Source of the DNA: Melioribacteraceae bacterium
GTDB lineage: Bacteria > Bacteroidota > Ignavibacteria > Ignavibacteriales > Melioribacteraceae
Assembly: GCA_026983795.1 (NCBI GenBank)
Contig: JALSTI010000146.1
Span: 1 to 55,411 of the forward strand
Reading direction: 5' to 3'
DNA: 55,411 nt
Made by a program: the position numbers and the translations under genes
In this document: positions 1 through 9,450 of the stretch, in pieces
How positions within the stretch are numbered: the stretch's first letter is position 1
Layout: each line of letters begins with the position of its first letter
Notes under the pieces: model-generated
The model's input: the letters and a program-made list of their open reading frames with translations, nothing else
The model's database searches: none
Told to the model about the DNA's origin: nothing

Positions 1-1
1 T

Positions 2-1267
2 AATATCGGCAGTACGGCAATAGCCAATTCGTTATCGTTCAAAAAATTAAAAGAATTAAACAGAACGTTAGATTCCAAGGTTAACCAATTAAGTTCTTTG
101 TTCGATTTAAGTAAAGAATTCAGCGGAATATTGGATGAAGAGAGAGTAAGTAAATTATTGGTCTATTCCGTTATTGCGCAAATGTTGGTTTCTAAATTTG
201 CCGTTCTTTCATGCAACAATAAAGAAGTAAAAATTTTGGAAACGCGTTTTCCCAAACCAAAACTGCAAAGTATTTTACCGGATTGCTTATTAATACATAA
301 AAAAGAACCGGTCTATGAAGCACAAATTAAAAAAGAATATCCGGCATTATGGAATATAGGCGTTGTATTAATCATTCCAATGATTATAAAAGACGAAACC
401 AAAGGAATGATTTTGCTTGGCAAAAGATTAAATAATTTAAGTTATTCCTATTCCGATGTCGAATTTATTTCATCCGCCGGTAGTTTGGCTATTATATCTA
501 TTGAAAATGCCAGACTTTTTAAAGAAGCTATAGAAAAACAAAAAATTGAAAAAGACCTTGAAATTGCCAAGGATATTCAAAAGAATTTATTACCGAAACA
601 TATTCCTCAATCCGGTAGTTACGAAATTTCTGCGTACAATAAAACTGCAAGACAAGTAGGTGGAGATTATTACAACGTTATTAAATTGGGTGAAAACAAA
701 GTTCTGGTAGCGGTTGGCGATGTTTCGGGCAAAGGCGTTCAAGCGGCGCTTTTGATGGCTAATTTACAAGCGTTTCTTAAATCCATTATTAAACAGAACC
801 TTCCAATGGTAGATGCGTCTAACTTATTAAACGATTTGGTGTCTGAAAATACACTCAGCGGAAGTTTTATAACTTTTTTTTGGGGAATTTACGACGAAGT
901 TTCAAGAAAGTTTGAATATGTAAATGCAGGTCATAATCCGCCGTTATTAGTAAGGGACGGTAAACTTACTAAATTAAAAAGAGGGGGAATGATTCTGGGC
1001 GTAATGAAAACAACCGTTCCGTATCAGTCGGAAATTGTTAATATTAAGGAAAATGATGTATTAATAATTTTCACGGATGGAATTACCGAAGCAATGAACT
1101 TAAATAATGAGGAATTTAGTGACGAAAAATTAGAGGAGTTAGCTGTTCGCACTAATCATAAATCGGCCCAAGACATTATGAATAATTTGATTGACAGCGT
1201 TAATGAACATACTTGGGGTGCGGAGCAGTCGGATGATATTACATGTATAGTTATGAAGTTTAAATAA
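2..1267 (+). CDS. GAF + SpoIIE/RsbU-type PP2C serine phosphatase, 5' truncated by the window edge
   Basis: Open frame continues upstream of the listed TTG start (98) to base 2 with coiled-coil-like sequence (NIGSTAIANSLSFKKLKELNRTLDSKVNQLSSLFDLS). PP2C motifs VGGDYYN, VAVGDVSGKGVQAALLMA, FTDGITEAMN, SDDITCIVMK. Confidence 0.88.
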   Translation, partial: NIGSTAIANSLSFKKLKELNRTLDSKVNQLSSLFDLSKEFSGILDEERVSKLLVYSVIAQMLVSKFAVLSCNNKEVKILETRFPKPKLQSILPDCLLIHKKEPVYEAQIKKEYPALWNIGVVLIIPMIIKDETKGMILLGKRLNNLSYSYSDVEFISSAGSLAIISIENARLFKEAIEKQKIEKDLEIAKDIQKNLLPKHIPQSGSYEISAYNKTARQVGGDYYNVIKLGENKVLVAVGDVSGKGVQAALLMANLQAFLKSIIKQNLPMVDASNLLNDLVSENTLSGSFITFFWGIYDEVSRKFEYVNAGHNPPLLVRDGKLTKLKRGGMILGVMKTTVPYQSEIVNIKENDVLIIFTDGITEAMNLNNEEFSDEKLEELAVRTNHKSAQDIMNNLIDSVNEHTWGAEQSDDITCIVMKFK

Positions 1268-1271
1268 GTAT

Positions 1272-3899
1272 ATGAAAAATTTTTATAAAATATTGTCAAA
1301 ATACCGTAAACAAATAATATTACCGGTTACCGTAATTTTGTTAATTGTGGCATTTTTTAATTTGTATTTTATTCTAAATGTAACGCCGCGTTCAAACGAC
1401 GAATGTTTGTGGGTTCCAAAACATATTGGTAAAGACAGTACCGAGTTTGTTTTTGAGTTTGTTAAAGTTAACGGAGTTACGTGGAATGCAGGTATCAGAG
1501 ACGGGGATAAGTTATTAAAAATTGACGGGAAGGAAGTTAAAGATTTAATTAACGCCTCTTATTTAATCGATAGCCATGCGCGCGGCGATACTGCGGTTTA
1601 TACGGTCTTGCATAACGGTAAGGTTATTAATACAAAAGTCGAGATTAAAAAGTTAATTAATTTCGGCGGATTATCTTTTGTATTATTAGGAATGATTTGG
1701 TTATTGGTCGGATCAATAGTCGTATCGGCTAAACCGCAAGGAAAAACACAACTGCTCTTTTATAGAATTGGAGTGGCATTAGTATTATTTTCAACAGTTT
1801 CTTTGTTGATTAACAGTTCGGTCGCCAATCCGATATACCGGAATTCAATATTACTTCTTATTATAGATTTGGTCTGGTCAATTGCGGGCGTTTTACTTCC
1901 GTTTATGTTTGTTCATTTCTTTTGGGTCTTTCCAAGAAAATTCAAGTTTATGGAAAAAGAGATTACTATAAAAATATTGTACTCACTTGCAGGGTTATTG
2001 TTAGTAGGGGCTCTTATTTATAAATTTTTGTTTGTATATAAGCTCGAATCCACTTCGGCTAAATATAATATGATTTTTGTTAGTGTTATAAACATCCTAA
2101 TATTTTTAGCTTTTATCATCGGATTTATATCGTTAATAATTAATTATTTTAAGTTAAAATTACCGCAAAAAAGAAACCCTATTTTTATTATACTTATCAG
2201 TTACGGCATCGGAATAGCAGCATTAATTTATATCAGCACTTTTGCTTCCGTATTAGCCGATACAATTTTCAATTCTCCCGAATATTATATGCCCATTATT
2301 CTGTTAGTACTTTTGCCCATCGCTTTCGGATATTCAATTTTTAAGTATTCTTTGATGGACGTTAGCGATGTGGTTAAAAATACAATCATGTACGGAGCGG
2401 CAACGGTTTCGGTTGCCGGCGTTTATTTTTTGGTTATTTACGTTTTGGGTCAGCAAATTAGTAAAGCTATTACAACTGAATATCAAGGATTAATTGCCGC
2501 AGGTATATTTATTCTGTTTGCAATTATTTTTCAATCTACCAAAGACCGGTTTCAGGCAATGATAACAAGAAAATTTTATCCCGAACAATTTGCTTACAGA
2601 AAAGTTCTCCTCGATTTTTCTAACCATATTTCAACTGTGTTAGGACTGGAAAATATTATTAATTCGGTTACAAATACTTTTGTGGAATCTCTCCGGCTGG
2701 AAAAGTTCGGACTTGCGCTATGTAAACCGGGAAATAACAATTGCATACTGAAAAGGGAAAAGGGAATTGGCAACAAAAATTTAGAATTAGTTAATGCAAA
2801 AAATACACTTGAATTATTTATTGAAAAAAAGAAAAAACTTAATCTGCCCGTTGTTATAGAAAGAAACGATTTTAAAGATATTTTTCCGGAAAATTATGAA
2901 GAATTAATTAGAGAAGAGATATACACGGTAATTCCGATGACAATCAAATCGAATGTGATTGGATTGTTATTATTCGGATTGAAACACTCAGGCTCACAGT
3001 TTTCGGGTAAAGATATAGAATTATTAACTGCAGCCGCAAATCAAACTGCAATATCTATTGAAAATGCACGTTTATACGAGGAAGAAGCCAAAAAAATAAA
3101 ACTCGACAGGGAATTAGCCGTTGCTAAACAAATTCAGGAAAAGCTGCTGCCACAGAATATTCCGGATATTGAGGGATTAGAAATTTCAGGCACAATGATT
3201 CCGGCTTTTCATGTGGGCGGCGATTATTATGATATTATTAAAGTCTCCAAAACAAAATTATTTATTGTGGTCGGCGATGTTTCCGGTAAAGGTTTATCCG
3301 CTTCTTTTTATATGTCCAAATTACAAACAATGGTTAAATTGTTTTGTTCGGCCGACAAACATCCAAAAGAAATTTTAATGGAAATAAACAAACATATCTC
3401 CGAAGATATTGATAAACATTGGTTTATAACAATGACAATTGCTCTTTTTGACGTTAAAGAAAAAGTAGTTAAAATTTGCCGCGCCGGGCATACACCGTTA
3501 AAAATTATAAGAGACGGAAAAATAAAAACAGTTATACCTAAGGGTATGGGAATTGGACTTCAAAAAGGCGGTAAATTTAACGAATCATTGCAAGAAGAAA
3601 CTTATCATTTGCTCCCGGGCGATCTTTTTGTTTTTACATCAGACGGAATAGAAGAAACTATGGACATTAAAAATAACTTGTTCGGTTCCGGAAGGTTTGA
3701 TAAAGTTTTGTTAAATTCTAAAAATTCAAAACCTATATTGGTTTTAGATGATATTTTAAAATCATTAAATAATTTTAGGGGCTCTGCCGAAATTAAAGAT
3801 GATATTACCCTTGTTCTTGTTAAAATTACAAAAGAAATAGATAACTATATGTTCGATCAATTCAGTGATTATATTCATCCCAAGAGCAGGCTTGCATAA
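1272..3899 (+). CDS. PDZ-like + multi-TM + GAF + SpoIIE/RsbU-type PP2C phosphatase
   Basis: PDZ-like AGIRDGDKLLKIDGKEV, several hydrophobic helices, GAF segment, then VGGDYYDII, VVGDVSGKGLSASFYMS, TSDGIEETM, KDDITLVLVK. Confidence 0.88.
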   Translation: MKNFYKILSKYRKQIILPVTVILLIVAFFNLYFILNVTPRSNDECLWVPKHIGKDSTEFVFEFVKVNGVTWNAGIRDGDKLLKIDGKEVKDLINASYLIDSHARGDTAVYTVLHNGKVINTKVEIKKLINFGGLSFVLLGMIWLLVGSIVVSAKPQGKTQLLFYRIGVALVLFSTVSLLINSSVANPIYRNSILLLIIDLVWSIAGVLLPFMFVHFFWVFPRKFKFMEKEITIKILYSLAGLLLVGALIYKFLFVYKLESTSAKYNMIFVSVINILIFLAFIIGFISLIINYFKLKLPQKRNPIFIILISYGIGIAALIYISTFASVLADTIFNSPEYYMPIILLVLLPIAFGYSIFKYSLMDVSDVVKNTIMYGAATVSVAGVYFLVIYVLGQQISKAITTEYQGLIAAGIFILFAIIFQSTKDRFQAMITRKFYPEQFAYRKVLLDFSNHISTVLGLENIINSVTNTFVESLRLEKFGLALCKPGNNNCILKREKGIGNKNLELVNAKNTLELFIEKKKKLNLPVVIERNDFKDIFPENYEELIREEIYTVIPMTIKSNVIGLLLFGLKHSGSQFSGKDIELLTAAANQTAISIENARLYEEEAKKIKLDRELAVAKQIQEKLLPQNIPDIEGLEISGTMIPAFHVGGDYYDIIKVSKTKLFIVVGDVSGKGLSASFYMSKLQTMVKLFCSADKHPKEILMEINKHISEDIDKHWFITMTIALFDVKEKVVKICRAGHTPLKIIRDGKIKTVIPKGMGIGLQKGGKFNESLQEETYHLLPGDLFVFTSDGIEETMDIKNNLFGSGRFDKVLLNSKNSKPILVLDDILKSLNNFRGSAEIKDDITLVLVKITKEIDNYMFDQFSDYIHPKSRLA

Positions 3900-3906
3900 C
3901 CGGTAA

Positions 3907-4536
3907 ATGACAATTTTAATTATTCTTTCCGTTATCTTCATTTCCGCTGCTGTAGTTTCGATTTGGTCGAAATACAAACATAGAAGTATATACAAGTTTG
4001 CCAAATTAATTCCTGTCTCAGTATTAATATTATTTCTGCTAATAAAAGATTCACAATTTACGGTTTTCAGAATATTAATAATTTTTGCGTTAGTATTTTC
4101 CTTAATAGGCGATTATTTTCTTCTGCATCCCGAAACAAAGTTTAAGTATGGATTAATCTCTTTCATGATTGCTCATATTTTTTATTCCACTGCATTTATT
4201 AACGAAGTTAATACGTATAACTGGTATTTGGTTTTGCCTGTATTATTTTATTCCATATTATTCTTAAAATACTTGGGAAATGAAATTGAGAATTATAAAA
4301 TTCCGGTTTATTTGTACACATTAGTTATTTCAGTTATGTTGTGGAGTTCTTTGAACGGTTTTTATTCACTTAACGGCATGCAAGAAAAATTAATATTGGC
4401 AGGAGGAATTTTATTTGTGTTCTCAGATTCTGCTTTGGCAATAAACAAATTTAAAAGGAAGTTTAAATTTGCCGAATTTACAATATTGGGCAGCTATTAC
4501 GCCGCCCAATTATTATTTGCTTTGTCCGTAAATTAG
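3907..4536 (+). CDS. YhhN/TMEM86 (lysoplasmalogenase-like) family membrane protein
   Basis: About 8 TM segments; SLIGDYFLLHP, FMIAHIFYSTAF, GGILFVFSDSALAINKF pattern of the YhhN family. Confidence 0.8.
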   Translation: MTILIILSVIFISAAVVSIWSKYKHRSIYKFAKLIPVSVLILFLLIKDSQFTVFRILIIFALVFSLIGDYFLLHPETKFKYGLISFMIAHIFYSTAFINEVNTYNWYLVLPVLFYSILFLKYLGNEIENYKIPVYLYTLVISVMLWSSLNGFYSLNGMQEKLILAGGILFVFSDSALAINKFKRKFKFAEFTILGSYYAAQLLFALSVN

Positions 4537-7500
4537 AATTGAATTTTTTTGTGTTTTTTTTGTGTGTATTCAAATACAAACGTACTCGCAACAAAAATTG
4601 AAGAATAAGTACCGACGATAATTCCGAAAAATAATGTAAACGAAAAACCACGAAGCACTTCACCGCCGAAAAAGAGTAATACCGCAACTACTAACAATGT
4701 AGTTAAACTGGTTACTATTGTTCTGCTTAAAGTACTATTAATAGCTTTGTTCATAATTTCTTTTAACGGAGCCGTTTTATGTATTTTCATTTCCTCTCTA
4801 ACCCTGTCGAACACCACAACCGTATCGTTAATGGAATAACCGACCAGCGTTAAGAATGCAGCAACAACATCAATATTTATTTCAAGGTTGAGGAATGAAA
4901 ATACACCGTAAAGCAGAGAGAAAAGTCCCAAAGTAATCATTACATCGTGGAACAATGCAATTACCGCACCGCTTGCAAAAGCAAATTTAAATCTAAATCC
5001 TAAGTAAATTAAAATAACAAGCAGAGCAAGGATAATTGCTATAACGGCATCCATTTTTAATTCTTTTCCTATTTTAGGTCCGACTTTTTCTTCTTTTAGC
5101 ATTTTAAAAGGATTATCCGGGTATTTCATTCTCAGGTTTTCCTCAATCCAATTTGCAACGCTTGCTTTCACAATCATTTTATTGTTATTAGCATCTTGGG
5201 AAACCTTAGCCGCTTGAAATCCTTCGTCGTTTAGTTTCTGAATAACCGAATTTGTAATATCTGCATTAGGGAATTTATACGTAATTGAATTTTCCGTAGT
5301 ATCGATTATAGTTTTTTCTACATTCTTTGTTACATTATCAACAGCTTTAATCAATGACTTCCGTACTTTAGGTACAATTTCCGGGGGAAGATTTTGCAAT
5401 TCAGTTCTTACTAAAATACCGGCTTCGCTGCCAAATGTTTTCACCTCTACGTTTCCAATACCTATACTGCTTAATTGGCTTCTTATTTGGGAAATATTAA
5501 TAGGTTTTTCGAACTGAACCGCTACTTCAGATCCGCCTTTGAAATCAATGCCTAATTCAACGCCTCTAATTATTAGACTGATTATACCAAGAATGATTAA
5601 TGTTCCGGATATAGTAAAAGCTAATTTTCTATGACCGATGAAATCGAAATTGGGATTTTTGAAAATACTTTTTCTGAAACCGAAATCAACTTTTTTATTT
5701 TTAAAAATGAAATACTCATACAATACTTTTGTAATTACAAGTGCGCTGAACAAACTCGATACAATTCCAATCATTAATGTAAGCGCAAAACCTTGAACCG
5801 GACCGCTGCCGAATTGATAAAGAATAACTGCTGTAAAAAATGTGGTGATGTTAGCGTCAAAAATAGCCGAATACGAGTTTGCAAAACCGCTATCTACCGC
5901 AGCCTTTACCGTTTTTCCGGTTGCTAATTCTTCGCGTATTCTTTCAAAAATAATAACGTTTGCATCCACAGCCATACCTATTGTTAGAATAATACCGGCA
6001 ATGCCAGGCAAGGTTAGTGTGGCACTAAATGCGGCTAAAACACCCATTATAAAGACAAGCGTGCATAAAAGCGCTAAGTCAGCAAACGTACCGGATAATT
6101 TATAGTAAACAATCATAAAGAGAGCAACAATTAAAAAGCCTATGATTGTTGAGTTAAATCCTTGTGAAATTGAATCCTGTCCTAAAGACGGTCCGACGGT
6201 TCTTTCCTCAATAATATCAATAGGAGCGGGCAAAGCGCCAGCTTTAAGAACTATGGAAACTAATTTTGCTTCTTCCAAGTCTTCCATTCCAGTAATTTGT
6301 GAATTACCTGATGGAATTTTTCCTTGAATAACGGGAGCGGTATAAACATAGTTATCCAATACTATAGCACATCTTTTCCCCACGTTTGCACCGGTTATTC
6401 TTGCCCATTCTCTGGCGCCCTCGGAGTTCATTTGCATTGTAACCATAGGCGCGGAGGTTTGGGGGTCTATTGTTGCCGTTGCGTTTGTAATTACTTCGCC
6501 GGTAAGTTCGGGCTCTTTGTTTAACATGTATAACCGGTAATATTTTACACCGTCTTGAACAAATTGGGGTTTAGCGGAAAATAAAAACTGAACATTATCG
6601 GGTATTATTTTTTTTACGTCGGGTCTATTTAAATAATTTAAAACTTTATCCCGGTCGGTTTCTTTTACAATCAGGTCGGCAGAATTTTGAGAAACCAAAT
6701 GGGCAATGGCAAAAAACGGATGTTTCTTGGCAAATTCTTCCGGAGACAATTGCTTGCTGGAATCTTCCGGAGCGGTGGCGGTAGAATCTTTACTAATACT
6801 TTTAGCCAACACTTCATCAATTTTATTTAAAATCGGGAAAGCGAAGTTAGGATCTTTTAGTAATTTAAATTCCAATAAAGCTCTTCCTTGTAAAAGGCTT
6901 TTAGCTTCTTCTTTTTTAGCAACGCCGGGCAATTCAACTATTATTCTTCTTGCGCCTTGTTGTTGAATGGATGGTTCCGATACACCGTATTGGTCTACTC
7001 TGTTTCGTATAATTTCTATAGCTCGTGTAACGGCATCGCTTTCTTGCTTTTTTAGATCTTTAATTATATCGCTGTCTTCTTGTCGTATAGATCCGAAATA
7101 TCTGCTAAGTCTAATCCCTTTTTCTTTCAATTTCCTTGCGATAATATCCACAACGTCTTCATCAGAAATCTTTGCTTCTTTTTCCGCTTCTTTTAAGATA
7201 TTTTTAAAAACTATATCGGGATCTTTAGCAAGCCGTTCCAACAGTTTTACTGTGTTTACCTCCATAACCAAATACATACCGCCTTGAAGGTCCAAACCTA
7301 ATTTTATTCTTTTTTCCCTTGCTTTCCTAATAGCCGGATCCGAAACACGGAGGCTGTCTTCTTTAAAATCCAAAATGGAAATCAACTTATCTTTCGATAT
7401 ATTAGGATTTTTTTGTTTAATACTGTCTTTAATAATTTCTAAAGTTTTGTTAATTTTTTGAGAATATTTATAATCGGCATAGGTTGGGTATAACAAGTAA

Positions 7501-7556
7501 AGACTCAATGCGAAAGCCGCAATAATGATGATAATACGAAATCTTAGTTCTTTCAT
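4533..7556 (-). CDS. secDF: Fused protein translocase subunit SecDF
   Basis: SecD half (KLGLDLQGGMYLVMEV, GMAVDANVIIFERIREEL) followed in frame by SecF half (GIDFKGGSEVAVQF, VGYSINDTVVVFDRVREEM). Confidence 0.96.
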   Translation of the reverse strand: MKELRFRIIIIIAAFALSLYLLYPTYADYKYSQKINKTLEIIKDSIKQKNPNISKDKLISILDFKEDSLRVSDPAIRKAREKRIKLGLDLQGGMYLVMEVNTVKLLERLAKDPDIVFKNILKEAEKEAKISDEDVVDIIARKLKEKGIRLSRYFGSIRQEDSDIIKDLKKQESDAVTRAIEIIRNRVDQYGVSEPSIQQQGARRIIVELPGVAKKEEAKSLLQGRALLEFKLLKDPNFAFPILNKIDEVLAKSISKDSTATAPEDSSKQLSPEEFAKKHPFFAIAHLVSQNSADLIVKETDRDKVLNYLNRPDVKKIIPDNVQFLFSAKPQFVQDGVKYYRLYMLNKEPELTGEVITNATATIDPQTSAPMVTMQMNSEGAREWARITGANVGKRCAIVLDNYVYTAPVIQGKIPSGNSQITGMEDLEEAKLVSIVLKAGALPAPIDIIEERTVGPSLGQDSISQGFNSTIIGFLIVALFMIVYYKLSGTFADLALLCTLVFIMGVLAAFSATLTLPGIAGIILTIGMAVDANVIIFERIREELATGKTVKAAVDSGFANSYSAIFDANITTFFTAVILYQFGSGPVQGFALTLMIGIVSSLFSALVITKVLYEYFIFKNKKVDFGFRKSIFKNPNFDFIGHRKLAFTISGTLIILGIISLIIRGVELGIDFKGGSEVAVQFEKPINISQIRSQLSSIGIGNVEVKTFGSEAGILVRTELQNLPPEIVPKVRKSLIKAVDNVTKNVEKTIIDTTENSITYKFPNADITNSVIQKLNDEGFQAAKVSQDANNNKMIVKASVANWIEENLRMKYPDNPFKMLKEEKVGPKIGKELKMDAVIAIILALLVILIYLGFRFKFAFASGAVIALFHDVMITLGLFSLLYGVFSFLNLEINIDVVAAFLTLVGYSINDTVVVFDRVREEMKIHKTAPLKEIMNKAINSTLSRTIVTSLTTLLVVAVLLFFGGEVLRGFSFTLFFGIIVGTYSSIFVASTFVFEYTQKKHKKIQF

Positions 7557-7689
7557 TTTTTACTCAATAATTAATGTTTTAGTTACAATTATATTTCAAA
7601 ATAAGATTACTAATATAATCCGATAAGCTTAAAAAATCCATTAAAATTTCTTTTTGGATTTTGAAATTAATTAGGATAAAAATAAAAAA

Positions 7690-7708
7690 AACCGGCAAAA
7701 AGCCGGTT
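7690..7708 (-). terminator. Rho-independent terminator after rplI
   Basis: On the minus strand AACCGGC-TTTTT-GCCGGTT followed by a run of T. Confidence 0.85.
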
Positions 7709-7729
7709 AAAAATTAAAGATTAAATTAG

Positions 7730-8173
7730 TTATTCTCTAACGACCCAAGTTTTTACAGTTGCGGTAACTTGAGGATGTAATTTTACTTTAACGTTATAAA
7801 TACCTAAAGCTTTAATAGGATCTTCAATTTCAATTTTTCTTTTGTCCACATCAAAGTTTTTTTCTTTCAATGCATCGGCAATCATTTGACTGGTAACTGA
7901 GCCGAACACTTTATCGTCTTCGCCGACTTTAACAGGAATAGTAACCGAAATTTTTTCCAGTTCTTCCGAAATTTTTTTAGCGCTTTCGAAGAGTTTAGCC
8001 TCATTTTTTTCAATTTGTTTTTTCTCTTCTTCCAATGCGCGAATATTACCTTCGGTTGCCGCATAAGCGATTTGTTTAGGTAGAAGGTAATTTCTGGCAT
8101 ATCCTGCTTTAACTTCAACTACATCGCCTACATTGCCAAGTTTTTCAAAATTTTTTCTTAAAATAACTTTCAT
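7730..8173 (-). CDS. rplI: 50S ribosomal protein L9
   Basis: MKVILRKNFEKLGNVGDVVEVKAGYARNYLLPKQIA; start moved to the internal Met at 8173, downstream of the track start. Confidence 0.97.
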   Translation of the reverse strand: MKVILRKNFEKLGNVGDVVEVKAGYARNYLLPKQIAYAATEGNIRALEEEKKQIEKNEAKLFESAKKISEELEKISVTIPVKVGEDDKVFGSVTSQMIADALKEKNFDVDKRKIEIEDPIKALGIYNVKVKLHPQVTATVKTWVVRE

Positions 8174-8183
8174 TTCAACTCCT

Positions 8184-8405
8184 TTACTTAACTGCTTCGG
8201 AAACAAATGGTAATACTGCTATTTGACGGGCTCTTTTAATTGCCTTAACTAATTCTCTATGCTGTTTTGCACTTAATCCTGTAATTCTACGCGGAATAAT
8301 TTTCCCTTGATCGGAAATAAATTTTTGCAATTTTTTAGCATCTTTATAATCAATGTAATCAGTTATTACCCGTTTTACTCTTTTGGTTTTTACTTGTTTT
8401 CTCAA
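8184..8405 (-). CDS. rpsR: 30S ribosomal protein S18
   Basis: [49 protein letters not shown]. Confidence 0.97.
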   Translation of the reverse strand: MRKQVKTKRVKRVITDYIDYKDAKKLQKFISDQGKIIPRRITGLSAKQHRELVKAIKRARQIAVLPFVSEAVK

Positions 8406-8408
8406 TTG

Positions 8409-8903
8409 TTAACCTCCGTTAATTAAATCAGATTCTTCATCACTTAAAAATTTATCGAAAGAATTCTCTTCATAATCGCTTTCTTGCTCTTCGGCAGCCA
8501 ACTCGGCTTTTTCAGGTTTTTCGACCGGTTGTGATTCCGAACCGTTATTTGCTTTTGAAACTTTATTTAAAAATTGAATTCGTTTTGCTTTAATTTCAAC
8601 AATCGTACGGTTACGTCCGTCATCTGTTTTGAAAGTTCTGCTTTGTAATTCTCCGTCTACCAGCACGGCGCTGCCTTTAGACAATCTGTCTTTACAACTT
8701 TCGGCAAGCTTATTCCATGCAACAATGCCAACATAACAAACATCCTCTTGCCATTGGTTTTGACTATCTTTGTATCTTCTATTAGCCGCAATATGAAAAT
8801 TAACAACGGGAGTTTTGTTGTTAGTTTCTCTAAAAACAGGATCTTTAGTTAAATTACCTGCTATCATAACACTGTTTAATTCGGGCATTTTCAATTCAGC
8901 CAT
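8409..8903 (-). CDS. ssb: Single-stranded DNA-binding protein
   Basis: OB-fold MPELNSVMIAGNLTKDPVFRET...VNFHIAANRRYKD...GSAVLVDGELQSRTF; acidic C-terminal region; between rpsF and rpsR. Start set at MAELKMPELN. Confidence 0.95.
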   Translation of the reverse strand: MAELKMPELNSVMIAGNLTKDPVFRETNNKTPVVNFHIAANRRYKDSQNQWQEDVCYVGIVAWNKLAESCKDRLSKGSAVLVDGELQSRTFKTDDGRNRTIVEIKAKRIQFLNKVSKANNGSESQPVEKPEKAELAAEEQESDYEENSFDKFLSDEESDLINGG

Positions 8904-8948
8904 TACAAACCTCCATACATAACTATTATTATTTATTCTTAACAAGCA

Positions 8949-9365
8949 TTAATTGGATTCAATTTGTTCTTCTGCGTTCGTTTTAACTTCTTGATCGGAA
9001 GAATTTTTTTTAGCCGGAATTTCTTCGGTTTTCTCAACTTTCTCGGCTTTTTTCTGAATATGTTCAAGATCTTTTTTATTCAGTTTAATTGTAAGGTATC
9101 TGTAAACAGATTCGTCCAAGCGATATATTCTTTCTAATTTTGCAATTAAGCTTGGAACGGCGGTAAACCGAAAAATTACGTAATATCCGCTTTTCGATTT
9201 TTTTATTGGGTAAGCAAGTCTTTTTCTGCCCCATTTTTCAAGTGAAGTAATACTGCCTTCGTTAGTTTTAATAAAGTTTTCGATTTTTTTGATTACATCT
9301 TCAACTTGAGTATCTTCCAAGGCAGCATTAATAATTACTACACTTTCATAGTGATTGTTTGCCAT
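8949..9365 (-). CDS. rpsF: 30S ribosomal protein S6
   Basis: HYESVVIINAALEDTQVEDVIKKIENFI...WGRKRLAYPIKKSKSGYYVIFRF. Confidence 0.96.
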   Translation of the reverse strand: MANNHYESVVIINAALEDTQVEDVIKKIENFIKTNEGSITSLEKWGRKRLAYPIKKSKSGYYVIFRFTAVPSLIAKLERIYRLDESVYRYLTIKLNKKDLEHIQKKAEKVEKTEEIPAKKNSSDQEVKTNAEEQIESN

Positions 9366-9393
9366 TAAAATTCCTCCCTTTGGTCTATTGGTC

Positions 9394-9413
9394 TCTCAAA
9401 TTTTAATTTGAGA
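9394..9413 (-). other. Inverted repeat (hairpin) in the rpsF leader
   Basis: TCTCAAATT-TT-AATTTGAGA perfect 9-bp stem between hppA and rpsF; not followed by a T tract on the minus strand. Confidence 0.5.
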
Positions 9414-9450
9414 AACAGGGTTATAAAAAATTTATCTTACAAATATAAGC

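Noticed and set aside
5842-7287. Plus-strand ORFs of 61-106 aa within secDF
   Set aside because: Antisense to a clear secDF gene; low-complexity Ser/Ile-rich translations.
9366-9450. Known S6:S18 rpsF-leader RNA motif
   Set aside because: A hairpin is present but I could not find the CCG trinucleotide expected in the described motif, so I did not assign it.
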